Of a stretch of 64,000 bases of DNA, positions 8,504 through 17,739 are shown piece by piece (within the stretch, counting starts at the first letter, position 1; every line of letters begins with the position of its first letter). Below the pieces are notes generated by a model. That model saw only the letters and a program-made list of their open reading frames with translations, did not search any database and was not told where the DNA came from. The translations under genes were made by a program, and so were the position numbers. This stretch comes from an uncultured Granulosicoccaceae bacterium (lineage in GTDB: Bacteria; Pseudomonadota; Gammaproteobacteria; Granulosicoccales; Granulosicoccaceae), in NCBI GenBank assembly GCA_938035525.1, contig CALHOI010000077.1:1-64000 (forward strand), written 5' to 3'.

Positions 8504-9325
8504 ATGAGCAAATCAGATATCGACATATACCTGTCAAAGATTATTCAACACGACGCCTTGAGTGCGTCGCTAGAAAAATCACTGGCCACACGCGTAAGAA
8601 AAAGCGCCGATGTTAACGCAGAAGTGAAACTGATTAATTCGCAATTAAAGCTGGTGGCTTACATTGCAAAAAGATACCTCGGTTATGGCCTGCCCTTGGA
8701 AGACCTTATACAGGAAGGCAATATTGGCCTGACTAAAGCCGTGCGACGATTTAATCCTGACAAAGGTGTACGCTTGTCTACCTTTGCAGGACACGCTATT
8801 AATGCTGAAATTCTGGATTTTGTGATGCGCAACTGGCGCATCGTCAGAGTGGCAACCACTGCCGAGCAAAAGAAACTGTTTTTTAATTTAAGAAAATCCA
8901 AACGTGATTTGGGTTGGCTTAAACAGGATGACGTAAAAAAACTGGCTGACAATTTATCGGTTAAAAGCAGCACGGTAAAAGAAATGGAATACCGCATGGC
9001 CGGCGGCGATACATCATTTGACGCGCCGAGCAGCAACGAAGGCTCAAAGCAGCTATCCCCCGCAGAGACTATGCACACAGAAAACGCCGATCCTTCCGCT
9101 TTTCTTGAACGCCACCGGGACAATAAGGAATCCATAAAAAACCTGTGCGCAACCATAAACGATCTCGATCCAAGATCACGAGATGTGCTTAAAGCCAGAT
9201 GGCTACAATCAGACGCACAAAGTATTCAGAACGTGCTGTGCAAGTACGGTATCACCAACGCGCAAATGAAACAGATCGAGCGCACCGCTTTCAAAAAGCT
9301 GCGCAGCCAACTGATCGCCGCTTAA
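8504..9325 (+). CDS. RpoH-like (group 3) RNA polymerase sigma factor
   Basis: The protein has sigma-70 regions 2 to 4. Region 2 is close to heat-shock sigma-32: LIQEGNIGLTKAVRRFNPDKGVRLSTFA (shown here only as a known-type block), then NWRIVRVATTAEQKKLFFNLRK, which contains an RpoH-box-like stretch. Region 4 is more diverged: the helix-turn-helix reads YGITNAQMKQIERTAFKKL where RpoH has YGVSAERVRQLE, so -35 contacts may differ. The ATG at 8504 has an AAAGGG ribosome-binding site; an upstream in-frame GTG at 8489 does not. At 273 residues it is slightly shorter than RpoH (about 284). It could be the only RpoH or a second, specialised copy; its genome-wide context would decide. Confidence 0.8.
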   Translation: MSKSDIDIYLSKIIQHDALSASLEKSLATRVRKSADVNAEVKLINSQLKLVAYIAKRYLGYGLPLEDLIQEGNIGLTKAVRRFNPDKGVRLSTFAGHAINAEILDFVMRNWRIVRVATTAEQKKLFFNLRKSKRDLGWLKQDDVKKLADNLSVKSSTVKEMEYRMAGGDTSFDAPSSNEGSKQLSPAETMHTENADPSAFLERHRDNKESIKNLCATINDLDPRSRDVLKARWLQSDAQSIQNVLCKYGITNAQMKQIERTAFKKLRSQLIAA

Positions 9326-9339
9326 CGTTAGCAATGAAT

Positions 9340-9417
9340 TGGTGGCGCTAGGCGGGATCGTACGGGGCCGCCGGCGGTCGCTCGACCGTAGGTCGGCGGT
9401 TCGATCTGCATAGATCA
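9340..9417 (-). repeat. tRNA-Ala-derived hairpin element, copy A
   Basis: This is a 78-bp element almost identical to copy B at 9462-9540. On the minus strand it ends with the T-arm/acceptor 3' half and CCA of tRNA-Ala (one change, GCGCC for GCTCC). Its other end holds an inverted copy of the T-arm (GGTCGGCGGTTCGATC on the plus strand). It folds into nested stems: GATCG/CGATC, CCGCC/GGCGG and CGGTCG/CGACCG. It is not a tRNA because the D-arm and anticodon arm are absent. Confidence 0.75.
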
Positions 9418-9461
9418 ATGTCGGAGAACTAACTTATTCCGACCAGGAGATTAGAAACATG

Positions 9462-9540
9462 TGGTGGAGCTAGGCGGGATCGTACGGGGCCGCCATCGGT
9501 CGCTCTGACCGTAGGTCGGCGGTTCGATCTGTATGGACCA
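9462..9540 (-). repeat. tRNA-Ala-derived hairpin element, copy B
   Basis: This is a 79-bp element between copy A and the tRNA-Ala gene. Its minus-strand 3' end matches the last 21 bases of the neighbouring tRNA-Ala exactly, including CCA. Its plus-strand end has a 17-base match to the same tRNA's T-arm in inverted orientation. The apical stem CGGTC/GACCG (loop GCTCT) is kept relative to copy A, with one base gained in the loop. TGGT and ACCA at the two ends can also pair. It would lie downstream of the tRNA in a minus-strand transcript. Confidence 0.75.
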
Positions 9541-9584
9541 AGACCGAAGCAAGAGATAATGCGACTATGATCTTCAAACGGATT

Positions 9585-9660
<76 letters not shown>

Positions 9661-9703
9661 AACGAGTTGGAGCCGAGAAGATTAGTGCCCTACACCCAGC
9701 CTG

Positions 9704-11116
9704 TCAAGCTTCGGGAGCATTTTCGCAGATAACCTTGGCGGCCTCTATGCGTTCCATGGCGGATGCTTTGCCTATCAGCGCCAGAGTCTGGTCCATGGCA
9801 GGTGATGCGGTGCCGCCCGTCACTGCCAGGCGCAGCGGCTGGCCGAGCTTTCCAAAGCCAATGTCGAGCTTTTCAACTGTCTCATTCATGGCTTGCTGAA
9901 TAGGCTCTGCCTCCCAGTTGGACAAGCCATCAAACGCCGTCATGATGGCTGCCAGCACAGGTGCTGTGGCCGCCTTAAATTGTTTTTTAGCCGCTTTCTC
10001 ATCGTACTGTTGGGGAGCTGCATAAAAATACGTTGCCGCACCGGCCATATCGAGCAAAGTTTTAGATCGCTCTCGCAACAGATCAGCCACATCACCCAGT
10101 TCAGGGCCTTGAGTTGTATCAATACCGCGCTGCTCAACATAGGGCAGCAATTGGGCTGCCAAATTTTCTTTATCGGTGTTCTGCAAATAGTGGGCACTCA
10201 CCCAGTCCAGTTTTTTATTATCGAAAACCGAACCCGAGCGGTTAACGCCTTCGAGCGAAAACAAAGACTGCATTTCAGCCATGGAAAACAGTTCCTGGTC
10301 TTGATACGACCAACCCAGGCGAACCAAATAGTTCAGCAAGGCTTCTGGCATGTAGCCATCGTCTTTGTATTGCATCACGCTAACCGCACCATGGCGCTTT
10401 GATAAACGTTTGCCGTCTTCGCCTAAAATCATTGGTAAGTGCGCATACACCGGCAAAGGTGCACCCAGCGCTTCAAGAATATTAATTTGGCGAGGTGTGT
10501 TGTTAACGTGATCGTCACCACGAATCACATGCGATATTTTCATGTCCATGTCATCAACAACCACCGTTAAGTTATACGTTGGTGTGCCATCCGAACGCAT
10601 GATGATTAAGTCGTCGAGCTCGCTATTCTCAACCACAATATCGCCCTTAACGGCATCCTTTATCACCACTTGTCCGTCTGTGGGGTTGCGAAATCGCACC
10701 ACAGGCTCAACACCCGCAGGAGGGGTGTCTGCGCGATCACGCCAGTAACCGTTGTAGCGTGGCTTTTGTTTGTTAGCCATGGCTTCTTCACGCATGGCGT
10801 CAAGCTCTGCTGGCGTGCAGTAGCAATGGTAAGCGTGACCCGATTCCATAAGCTGCGCTACCACTTCACGATAACGATCAAAGTGCTTGGTTTGGTAATA
10901 CGGGCCTTCGTCATAATCCAATCCGAGCCACCGCATACCATCGAGGATGGCCTGCACGGACTCCTCGGTAGAGCGTGCCTGGTCTGTGTCTTCGATTCTT
11001 AGCACAAAGGATCCGCCATGCTGCCTGGCGAACAGGTAGCAAAACAGTGCTGTGCGGGCACCACCGATATGCAAATATCCGGTTGGACTGGGGGCAAAAC
11101 GAGTTCGAACTGACAT
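9704..11116 (-). CDS. gltX: Glutamate--tRNA ligase
   Basis: This is a class I aminoacyl-tRNA synthetase that charges tRNA-Glu in the cytoplasm. The 470-residue length is normal for the bacterial discriminating enzyme. The start [19 protein letters not shown] carries the HIGH-type signature and KRLSKRHG is the KMSKS loop. A CYC stretch near residue 100 lies in the usual zinc-site region of GluRS. The C-terminal helical anticodon-binding domain is present. It is divergent from the PP2C gene, with 89 bases between the starts. Confidence 0.97.
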   Translation of the reverse strand: MSVRTRFAPSPTGYLHIGGARTALFCYLFARQHGGSFVLRIEDTDQARSTEESVQAILDGMRWLGLDYDEGPYYQTKHFDRYREVVAQLMESGHAYHCYCTPAELDAMREEAMANKQKPRYNGYWRDRADTPPAGVEPVVRFRNPTDGQVVIKDAVKGDIVVENSELDDLIIMRSDGTPTYNLTVVVDDMDMKISHVIRGDDHVNNTPRQINILEALGAPLPVYAHLPMILGEDGKRLSKRHGAVSVMQYKDDGYMPEALLNYLVRLGWSYQDQELFSMAEMQSLFSLEGVNRSGSVFDNKKLDWVSAHYLQNTDKENLAAQLLPYVEQRGIDTTQGPELGDVADLLRERSKTLLDMAGAATYFYAAPQQYDEKAAKKQFKAATAPVLAAIMTAFDGLSNWEAEPIQQAMNETVEKLDIGFGKLGQPLRLAVTGGTASPAMDQTLALIGKASAMERIEAAKVICENAPEA

Positions 11117-11205
11117 TGGCTGACATGGTTGTAGACTGACTCGCGGATTGTAGCAAAGCCCATCCGGTATACTCGAACAATAGTCAGCTTTTCGGTGTTT
11201 ATTTC

Positions 11206-11961
11206 ATGTCGGCCAACGCAGCGCAAGCAGATCAAAAGCCTCCAATATGGTTCTCCAGAGCCGCATCGTCGGTTGGCCATGTGCGCAAAATCAATGAAGA
11301 CGCCTATTTGGATGCCTGTGAATGCGGGTTGTGGGTTGTGGCAGACGGCATGGGTGGCCACAGCCGTGGTGATCGAGCCAGCCAGGAGATCATCACTCAA
11401 CTGCAAAGTTTCAGGCCCAGCGGTAACCACCAGAGCGATATCGATAACATCACTGAGCGACTCAGTACTGCCAATAGCTTTTGTCGACAACAAATTGATG
11501 GGCAAGTTATGGGTAGCACTGTTGCGCTGTTGCTCGCCCATGCGCACAACGCCCACATCATTTGGGCTGGCGACAGCCGGGTATATCGATACCGTACCGG
11601 GGAGCTGACACAAATCACCGATGATCACAGTCTGGTTGGCGAACTACACAGGTTGGGTGAACTGAGCGAAGACGAAGCGGAGAACCACCCATCTGCTAAC
11701 GTGATTACGCGTGCGGTGGGTGTCAATGATCATCTGGATTTACAAGTTCGAGAAATTGATTTGCAACCAGGTGATCGGTTTTTACTGTGTAGTGACGGTT
11801 TGTTCAAAGATGTTCAGCGCAACGAAGTCAAAGCAAACTTAAGCTTGCCGTCAATGGAAAAAGCGCTGGAGAAAATGATGCGCCTGGCACTGCGCAGAGG
11901 TGGCACTGACAACGTCACCGCCATTGTTGTTCAGTTGAGTACCGAATACAAACAATCCTGA
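11206..11961 (+). CDS. PP2C-family serine/threonine phosphatase
   Basis: This 251-residue cytosolic phosphatase has the PPM/PP2C metal-binding motifs in order: VRKINEDAY (first Asp), VADGMGGH, IIWAGDSRVYR, LLCSDGL and GGTDNVTAIVV. It lacks a membrane segment and regulatory domain and resembles Stp1/PrpC/PppA-type enzymes that dephosphorylate Ser/Thr (Hanks-type) kinase targets. No kinase, FHA-domain or type VI secretion gene lies beside it, so its partner must be elsewhere. The start is the ATG at 11206; no good ribosome-binding site is visible in front of it. Confidence 0.9.
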   Translation: MSANAAQADQKPPIWFSRAASSVGHVRKINEDAYLDACECGLWVVADGMGGHSRGDRASQEIITQLQSFRPSGNHQSDIDNITERLSTANSFCRQQIDGQVMGSTVALLLAHAHNAHIIWAGDSRVYRYRTGELTQITDDHSLVGELHRLGELSEDEAENHPSANVITRAVGVNDHLDLQVREIDLQPGDRFLLCSDGLFKDVQRNEVKANLSLPSMEKALEKMMRLALRRGGTDNVTAIVVQLSTEYKQS

Positions 11962-11968
11962 ACTTCTA

Positions 11969-12004
11969 AATCTGAAAACCAAGACTTAATCTGAAAACCA
12001 AGAC
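11969..12004. repeat. 17-bp direct repeat after the phosphatase gene
   Basis: AATCTGAAAACCAAGAC occurs exactly at 11969-11985 and 11988-12004, with two bases between. It sits in the 109-base convergent gap between the phosphatase and clpB. Confidence 0.85.
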
Positions 12005-12012
12005 GACAGAGC

Positions 12013-12051
12013 GTCTGATTTTACCGCGTGCTAACTGCGATAAAACCAGAC
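12013..12051. terminator. Candidate bidirectional terminator between phosphatase and clpB
   Basis: GTCTG-A-TTTTA-CCGC pairs with GCG-A-TAAAA-C-CAGAC around a short loop, giving a long stem with A/T-rich inner pairs. It lies between two convergent genes. There is no long T-run outside the stem, so termination strength is uncertain. Confidence 0.45.
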
Positions 12052-12070
12052 ACTCCCACACTTACAAACG

Positions 12071-14677
12071 TTAATGCACAACGCCGGGAGCAGTTTCGGT
12101 GTCATTGAACGTAAGCTTCCCGTCAACCACATTCACGTACACTTTTTCACCTGCTTCAAATTTACCGGCCAGTATTAATTGAGCCAGCGGATTTTCAACC
12201 TCTTGCTGTATAGCACGCTTGAGAGGTCTGGCGCCGTAAACAGGGTCGAAACCGGCATCGCCGATTAAATCCAGGGCATCATCACTGACCACTAACTCCA
12301 AGGATCGCTCAGCCATGCGTTTACCCAGCTGCTTCATCTGGATACCGCAGATCATGCGAATGTTTTCGCGCGACAGTGGCCTGAATACAACCGACTCATC
12401 AATACGGTTAATAAACTCGGGACGAAAGTGCTGCCCAACTATCTCCATGACCGCTGTTTTCATGTCGCTATAGTTGTCGTTACCAGCTAGCTCCTGAATG
12501 ACATGACTACCCAGATTAGACGTCATCACAATAACCGTGTTTCTAAAATCCACGGTTCGCCCCTGACCATCGGTTAGACGTCCATCGTCCAGCACTTGCA
12601 ACAGAATATTAAACACATCGCCGTGTGCCTTTTCTACCTCGTCAAGCAAAATAACCGAGTATGGCTTACGACGCACAGCTTCGGTTAAATACCCGCCTTC
12701 CTCGTAACCAACATAACCCGGTGGTGCGCCAATCAGTCTTGCTACAGAGTGCTTCTCCATGAACTCAGACATATCAAGGCGTACCATGGCTTCTTTGCTT
12801 TCAAACAAAAAGTCAGCCAGGGTTTTTGTCAGCTCTGTTTTACCAACACCGGTTGGGCCTAAAAACATAAATGAACCAATGGGTCTTTTGGGATCGGCCA
12901 GACCAGCACGCGATCGACGTATAGCGTCTGATACTGCTTCCACTGCTTCGCTTTGACCCACGACATACTTGCTCAGCTCTGACTCCATGCGCAGCAATTT
13001 TTCTTTTTCACCTTCCAGCATTTTGGTGACAGGTATGCCTGTCCACTTGGATACCACGCTGGCAATTTCATCACTGTTAACCTTGTTGCGCAGCAATTGC
13101 ATCTCGTCTTGATCAGCTTCTTCAACAGCGGCTTCCAGCTTTTTTTCAAGCTCAGGAATTTGACCGTACTGCAGCTCTGACATGCGTGCCAGGTCACCAG
13201 CGCGGCGCGCGGTTTCATACTCAAGCTTGACGCGCTCCAACTCTTCTTTAACACTGTTGGCACCTTGCACCTGCGCCTTTTCGGCGTTCCAGATTTCTTC
13301 TAAATCGGCATACTGCTTTTCAACCGCGTTGATATCGTCATCGAGGTCAGCCAAACGCGACACCGACGCGCTGTCGGTTTCTTTGGCCAATGCTTCACGT
13401 TCAATTTTTAGCTGAATAATGCGCCGCTCAAGCTTATCGAGCTCCTCGGGCTTAGAGTCGATCTCCATGCGAATGTGCGAGGCAGCTTCATCGATTAAGT
13501 CGATGGCTTTATCGGGTAGTTGTCGATCGGCAATGTAGCGATGAGACAAGGTCGCCGCCGCAACAATAGCAGGGTCGGTTATTTCAACACCGTGGTGCAC
13601 TTCGTACTTTTCTTTTAAACCACGCAGTATGGCAATGGTGTCTTCAACACTGGGTTCATCCACCAGGATTTTTTGAAATCGGCGCTCAAGTGCTGCATCC
13701 TTTTCAACATACTCACGGTATTCATCGAGTGTGGTGGCACCAATGCAATGCAACTCACCGCGCGCTAAAGCAGGCTTTAACATATTACCCGCATCCATTG
13801 ATCCTTCGGCCTTACCGGCGCCAACCATGGTATGCAATTCGTCAATAAACAAAATGACTTGCCCATCCTGTTTTGATAAATCGTTCAGCACGGCTTTTAA
13901 GCGCTCTTCGAAGTCGCCACGAAACTTTGCACCGGCAATAAGAGAGCCCATATCCAGTGACAACACACGTTTGTTTTTAACGCCTTCTGGCACTTCACCA
14001 TCAACAATACGTTGCGCTAAACCTTCTACCAACGCCGTTTTACCAACCCCGGGGTCGCCTATGATAACGGGGTTGTTTTTACGACGACGCTGCAACACTT
14101 GTATGGCGCGACGGATTTCATCATCGCGACCAATAACCGGGTCAATCTTTCCTTGCTCGGCGCGCTCGGTTAAATCGATGGTGTATTTTTCCAGCGCTTT
14201 GCGTTGGTCCTCGGCATTGGGATCGTTAACCGGCTCATCACCGTGCACGTCTTTAATGGTTTTTTCAACGGCCTCTAAATTAGCACCGTTTTTTATCATT
14301 AATTCAGCAATCGAGTTTTTCTTGTCTGCCAAGGCGGCCACAACAAAAACCTCTGATGATATGTATTGATCACCGCGTTGTTGTGATCGTTTGTCGGTTA
14401 AATTTAACAGCCGATTCAGCTCATTAGACACATGCAACTGCCCACTACCACCGGACACTTGAGCCATGTTATCGAGCAAGCTGTCAATGCCGGCACGCAA
14501 ACCGTTGACGTTAACGCCCGCCTGAGCCAGCAGTGGTCTGACACCGCTGCCATCCTGATCAAGAAACGCGGCCATCAGGTGCGTGGCCTCAATAAATTGA
14601 TGATCGCGACCCAGTGCCAGTGACTGTGCTTCTTGTAGTCCCAGCTGAAACTTGCTGGTTAGCTTATCCATTCTCAT
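12071..14677 (-). CDS. clpB: ATP-dependent disaggregase ClpB
   Basis: This 868-residue Hsp100 chaperone dissolves protein aggregates with DnaK. It has the ClpN repeats at the start ([21 protein letters not shown] is the family opening), a first AAA+ domain with GDPGVGKT, the coiled-coil middle domain (about 410-530), and a second AAA+ domain with GPTGVGKT and an [10 protein letters not shown] stretch before it. The length is standard. It is the last gene of rluD-pgeF-clpB. I looked for a sigma-32 promoter in the 201-base spacer upstream and found none that fits well; 12-bp-phased repeats are present there instead. Confidence 0.97.
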   Translation of the reverse strand: MRMDKLTSKFQLGLQEAQSLALGRDHQFIEATHLMAAFLDQDGSGVRPLLAQAGVNVNGLRAGIDSLLDNMAQVSGGSGQLHVSNELNRLLNLTDKRSQQRGDQYISSEVFVVAALADKKNSIAELMIKNGANLEAVEKTIKDVHGDEPVNDPNAEDQRKALEKYTIDLTERAEQGKIDPVIGRDDEIRRAIQVLQRRRKNNPVIIGDPGVGKTALVEGLAQRIVDGEVPEGVKNKRVLSLDMGSLIAGAKFRGDFEERLKAVLNDLSKQDGQVILFIDELHTMVGAGKAEGSMDAGNMLKPALARGELHCIGATTLDEYREYVEKDAALERRFQKILVDEPSVEDTIAILRGLKEKYEVHHGVEITDPAIVAAATLSHRYIADRQLPDKAIDLIDEAASHIRMEIDSKPEELDKLERRIIQLKIEREALAKETDSASVSRLADLDDDINAVEKQYADLEEIWNAEKAQVQGANSVKEELERVKLEYETARRAGDLARMSELQYGQIPELEKKLEAAVEEADQDEMQLLRNKVNSDEIASVVSKWTGIPVTKMLEGEKEKLLRMESELSKYVVGQSEAVEAVSDAIRRSRAGLADPKRPIGSFMFLGPTGVGKTELTKTLADFLFESKEAMVRLDMSEFMEKHSVARLIGAPPGYVGYEEGGYLTEAVRRKPYSVILLDEVEKAHGDVFNILLQVLDDGRLTDGQGRTVDFRNTVIVMTSNLGSHVIQELAGNDNYSDMKTAVMEIVGQHFRPEFINRIDESVVFRPLSRENIRMICGIQMKQLGKRMAERSLELVVSDDALDLIGDAGFDPVYGARPLKRAIQQEVENPLAQLILAGKFEAGEKVYVNVVDGKLTFNDTETAPGVVH

Positions 14678-14815
14678 TTGAATGCCTCACGGAAACGCTT
14701 AATTTGATGCCTAGAATATAGGGCCATGACCCATAATATAAACGGGGTCCACACGATTAATTTAAACCTGCATGCGCCCTGATCGACAGACTGCCCCAAA
14801 AACCGAGCGGCAATT

Positions 14816-14847
14816 TGATCGGCATTTTGATCGGAATAATGATCAGT
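14816..14847. promoter_or_regulatory. Three 12-bp-phased TGATC repeats upstream of clpB
   Basis: TGATCGGC (14816), TGATCGGA (14828) and TGATCAGT (14840) are spaced exactly 12 bases apart, in the gap between the end of pgeF (14879) and the start of clpB (14677). The regular spacing suggests sites for a DNA-binding protein. No regulator is known from the sequence. Confidence 0.4.
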
Positions 14848-14878
14848 AAACCGATGTAAACGAACGCCACAATACGCG

Positions 14879-15682
14879 TTATTTCAACCAGGCTATGGTG
14901 GCCATACGCCCGGATTGTTTACCATCACGGCGATAGGAGTGAAAGTGTTGCTTGTTTGTGAACGTGCAGTGTTCACCACCGGTTACTTGCACAGGCCGAC
15001 TAGCGTTTAGGGCAGTTCGCGCCAGGGCGTATAAATTAGCCATAAATTTTACCCCTCCAGCCGGTTTGAAACCAGACGCAAACTGTTTGTCTCGCTCCAG
15101 AAAAGCATCGACAACATCTTTGCCCACTTCAAATTTATTGGGCCCGATGGCTGGCCCCAGCCAGGCATGTAAGTTATCGCTTTCGGGAAAATGGGCAAGC
15201 GCACTTTGTAACACACCATCGGCCAATCCTCGCCAACCGGCATGAACAACAGCCACCGCTGTGCCCTGCTCGTTGGCTATAACCACAGGTAAACAGTCAG
15301 CCGTTAACACACCCAGCACTTGCCCGGTTTCTCTGGTGATGGTGCCATCGGCGCTAAGCACCTCATCTCGGTTGTGGTAACTATCAATAAAAAAAACATC
15401 GCGACCATGAACCTGATCTAACCACACAGGCTCACTGGGTGCTTGCGTGGCAGCTCGCAACAAGGCTCTGTTTTGCATGACGTGTTCAAATTTGTCATCA
15501 ACATGTAAACCGAGATTCAGCGCATCATAAGGTGCCTCACTGACACCGCCTAATCGAGTAGTGGAAAAAACGCAAACATTGGCAGGCACTTGCCAATCGG
15601 GCACAACACATTGCACAGGGTTTCGCTGGTTGCCAACCAACGTGCTGCTTATATTTTCAGCTGTGGATTTAGATTGCGTCAT
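14879..15682 (-). CDS. pgeF: PgeF/YfiH family purine nucleoside phosphorylase-like protein
   Basis: This 267-residue protein of the YfiH/LACC1 family carries the conserved metal/active-site residues: QVHGRDV, LTADCLPVV and VHAGWRGL. Members act on purine nucleosides, and PgeF has been linked to correcting misincorporated L-serine in peptidoglycan precursors; older annotations call them polyphenol oxidases. It lies 9 bases after rluD, the usual operon neighbour, and upstream of clpB. The N-terminal ~25 residues before CVVPDW look like an extension, so a later start is possible. Confidence 0.9.
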   Translation of the reverse strand: MTQSKSTAENISSTLVGNQRNPVQCVVPDWQVPANVCVFSTTRLGGVSEAPYDALNLGLHVDDKFEHVMQNRALLRAATQAPSEPVWLDQVHGRDVFFIDSYHNRDEVLSADGTITRETGQVLGVLTADCLPVVIANEQGTAVAVVHAGWRGLADGVLQSALAHFPESDNLHAWLGPAIGPNKFEVGKDVVDAFLERDKQFASGFKPAGGVKFMANLYALARTALNASRPVQVTGGEHCTFTNKQHFHSYRRDGKQSGRMATIAWLK

Positions 15683-15691
15683 GCTTGTTGT

Positions 15692-16801
15692 TTAGCTCAA
15701 ACTGGCCTGTTCGTCGCGCAGAATTTGTAACACCTGCATAAAATCCTCTGGTGGCTCCACACTGAACTCACACGGTTGATGATGGTCCGGATGCGTCAAA
15801 CCCAAACGGTGGGCGTGTAATGCCTGACGAGCAAAACCGGACAGGCGCTCGTCGTGTTTACCATGAACCAGCAAGCTAGCCTGACGAGTACCGTACACCT
15901 GATCGCCCAGTAGCGGAAAACCTAAATGCGTCAGGTGCACACGAATTTGATGGGTACGTCCGGTGTCAAGCTGCACCGCAACCAGCGCCATATCGTCGAA
16001 TCGCTCTTTCACTTGAAAATGCGTTCGGGCCGGTTTACCGCTGCGCACCACTGCCATGCGTTTTCGGTCTTTGGGATGTCGGCCTATTGGCTCATCAATG
16101 GTTCCGGCATCGGGTACATCGCCAATGACTATTGCCAGGTATTCACGCGATACGTTGCGCAGCTGGAGCTCGGCAACCAAGTGCGTGTGCGCTTTTAAGG
16201 TTCTTGCCACAACGCAAAGGCCGCTGGTGTCTTTGTCCAGGCGATGCACAATACCCGCTCTTGGAACGGTTCTTAACGCAGGCTCCAGATGCAGCAACCC
16301 GTTCATTAAGGTGCCCGTGCGATTGCCTGGCGCGGGATGCATCACCAGGGAAATGGGTTTATTGACAATATAAAAGTGCGTGTCAGTATGCCGTAACGTA
16401 ATGGGCAATTCCTCAGCCTGCATGGTTTGAGCACTGTTGGACCAGGCTTCATTCCAGGTTTCGAGCACTGCATCAGGTGGCAAAACCAGTTCGATATCTT
16501 CCCCGCCCACCAATTTGTCGCTGGGACGACGGGTTTGCCCATTGACGGTCAAATACCCCTTTTTTATCCAGCCTTGCAAACGGCTGCGAGAATAATCTGA
16601 AAATAGTTGCGCGGCCAGAGCATCAAAACGCGCACCGGCAGCACTTGCCGGCGCGCTCAGCTGATACCGTTGCTCATCGGGCAATTGCGCCTCTTTTGAC
16701 GATGTTTTAATTCCAGACGTGCGGCCCACATTTACAGATTCGGCACGCTCAGCATGGGCTGGATGTTGAGGATCTGCCTGATTTTTAGGGTCAACAGCCA
16801 T
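15692..16801 (-). CDS. rluD: 23S rRNA pseudouridine synthase RluD
   Basis: This makes the pseudouridines at 1911, 1915 and 1917 in helix 69 of 23S rRNA. It has an S4 RNA-binding domain (SRSRLQGWIKKGYLTVNG) and the RsuA/RluD catalytic domain with the active Asp in HRLDKDTSG. I use the ATG at 16801 (MAVDPKNQ); the frame also extends to a TTG at 16864, which would leave almost no room for the divergent bamD promoter. Even so, about 55 residues precede the S4 domain, a longer tail than in E. coli RluD. It faces bamD, as in E. coli. Confidence 0.93.
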   Translation of the reverse strand: MAVDPKNQADPQHPAHAERAESVNVGRTSGIKTSSKEAQLPDEQRYQLSAPASAAGARFDALAAQLFSDYSRSRLQGWIKKGYLTVNGQTRRPSDKLVGGEDIELVLPPDAVLETWNEAWSNSAQTMQAEELPITLRHTDTHFYIVNKPISLVMHPAPGNRTGTLMNGLLHLEPALRTVPRAGIVHRLDKDTSGLCVVARTLKAHTHLVAELQLRNVSREYLAIVIGDVPDAGTIDEPIGRHPKDRKRMAVVRSGKPARTHFQVKERFDDMALVAVQLDTGRTHQIRVHLTHLGFPLLGDQVYGTRQASLLVHGKHDERLSGFARQALHAHRLGLTHPDHHQPCEFSVEPPEDFMQVLQILRDEQASLS

Positions 16802-16883
16802 GAACGAGCAGAATCTTAAGTTAAAGGGCGGAAAACATTGCTTACAACAGCCCAAATCAAGCAATGATTGACTGTAAATTCGC

Positions 16884-16895
16884 TATACTTTTCCC
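16884..16895 (+). promoter_or_regulatory. Possible -10 element directly before bamD
   Basis: TATACT at 16884-16889 matches a sigma-70 -10 box. The ATG of bamD is at 16896, where transcription would start, and there is no Shine-Dalgarno sequence. No -35 box at 16-18 bases is evident; a TTGACT is only 10 bases upstream. Confidence 0.35.
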
Positions 16896-17666
16896 ATGAT
16901 AAACCACCTGACCCAGCGATACGTCACTGTCGCGGCAATTTGCACAGCCCTGTTACTTGGGGGGTGCGCATCTTCCCAGCCAGCTCAAGCGCCAACAGCA
17001 ACCTCGGCCGAGCGCTTGTACAATTCGGCAAAACGAGCCTTGAACAGAGGCGACTTTTTAACGGCCGTGGATACCTTTGAAACACTGGGTGCCCGCTTTC
17101 CGTTTGGCAGTTATACCCAGCAGGCTCAGCTTGACATCGCTTATGCGTATTTCAAACAGGACGAGTACGACAATGCCATTGCATCAGCTGATCGGTTTAT
17201 CAAGCTGTATCCGCGCAGCGACAACGTTGACTACGCCACATATATCAAGGGTGTTGCCAATTTTGCACGCGGTGGCTCTTTTATGGAGCGCATTTTTCCA
17301 CGCGATATGTCTCAGGTTAATCAAAACTGGTTACGCGCTGCATTTGCCGAATTCGACGTACTGGTTCGGCAATACCCAGACAGTGAATACGTCGACGATG
17401 CCTTACAAAGAATGGCATTTTTAAAAGATGAAATGGCTCGACACGAACTCACCACCGCCAAATTTTACTACCAGCGAGGCGCCATGGTAGCCACAATTAA
17501 CCGCGTGAACTACTTGCTGGAACACTTCGATGGCTCAAAGCACGTGCCCAACGCACTGGCTCTGATGGCCAGTGCCTATCGATCGTTGGGCCAACCCGAC
17601 CTGCAAAATGACACCCTGCGTGTGCTGGCACAAACCGAACCCTCACACCCTGCCTTGAAAAACTAA
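16896..17666 (+). CDS. bamD: Outer membrane assembly lipoprotein BamD
   Basis: This is an essential lipoprotein of the BAM complex that inserts beta-barrel proteins in the outer membrane. The signal peptide ends in LLGGC (acylated Cys24), followed by five TPR-like repeats (A-x-R-x-L-N-x-G-D-F and similar, from about residue 42). The length of 256 is typical. No other Met precedes the lipobox, so the ATG at 16896 must be used unless a rare codon is. It is divergent from rluD, as in E. coli, and precedes pilS. Confidence 0.95.
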   Translation: MINHLTQRYVTVAAICTALLLGGCASSQPAQAPTATSAERLYNSAKRALNRGDFLTAVDTFETLGARFPFGSYTQQAQLDIAYAYFKQDEYDNAIASADRFIKLYPRSDNVDYATYIKGVANFARGGSFMERIFPRDMSQVNQNWLRAAFAEFDVLVRQYPDSEYVDDALQRMAFLKDEMARHELTTAKFYYQRGAMVATINRVNYLLEHFDGSKHVPNALALMASAYRSLGQPDLQNDTLRVLAQTEPSHPALKN

Positions 17667-17720
17667 ACACCTCGGCTGCGCCTGAAAAGGCTGAATAACC
17701 CGCTTAGCATCCCTGAGAGC

Positions 17721-17738
17721 CCCGCCCCATGCGGGTTT
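17721..17738 (+). terminator. Short hairpin between bamD and pilS
   Basis: CCCGC (17721) and GCGGG (17731) enclose a CCCAT loop, followed by TTT. The stem is only 5 bp, so this may be a weak terminator for bamD or have no function. Confidence 0.35.
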
Positions 17739-17739
17739 C

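Noticed and set aside
9340-9540. Two extra tRNA genes
   Set aside because: Only the T-arm and acceptor end match tRNA-Ala; D-arm and anticodon arm are missing.
13731-14369. 212-codon plus-strand frame
   Set aside because: It is the antisense shadow of clpB, with Ser/Pro-rich composition typical of such shadows.
14678-14878. Sigma-32 heat-shock promoter for clpB
   Set aside because: No CTTGAA-type -35 with a CCCCAT-type -10 at the right spacing is visible on the minus strand.
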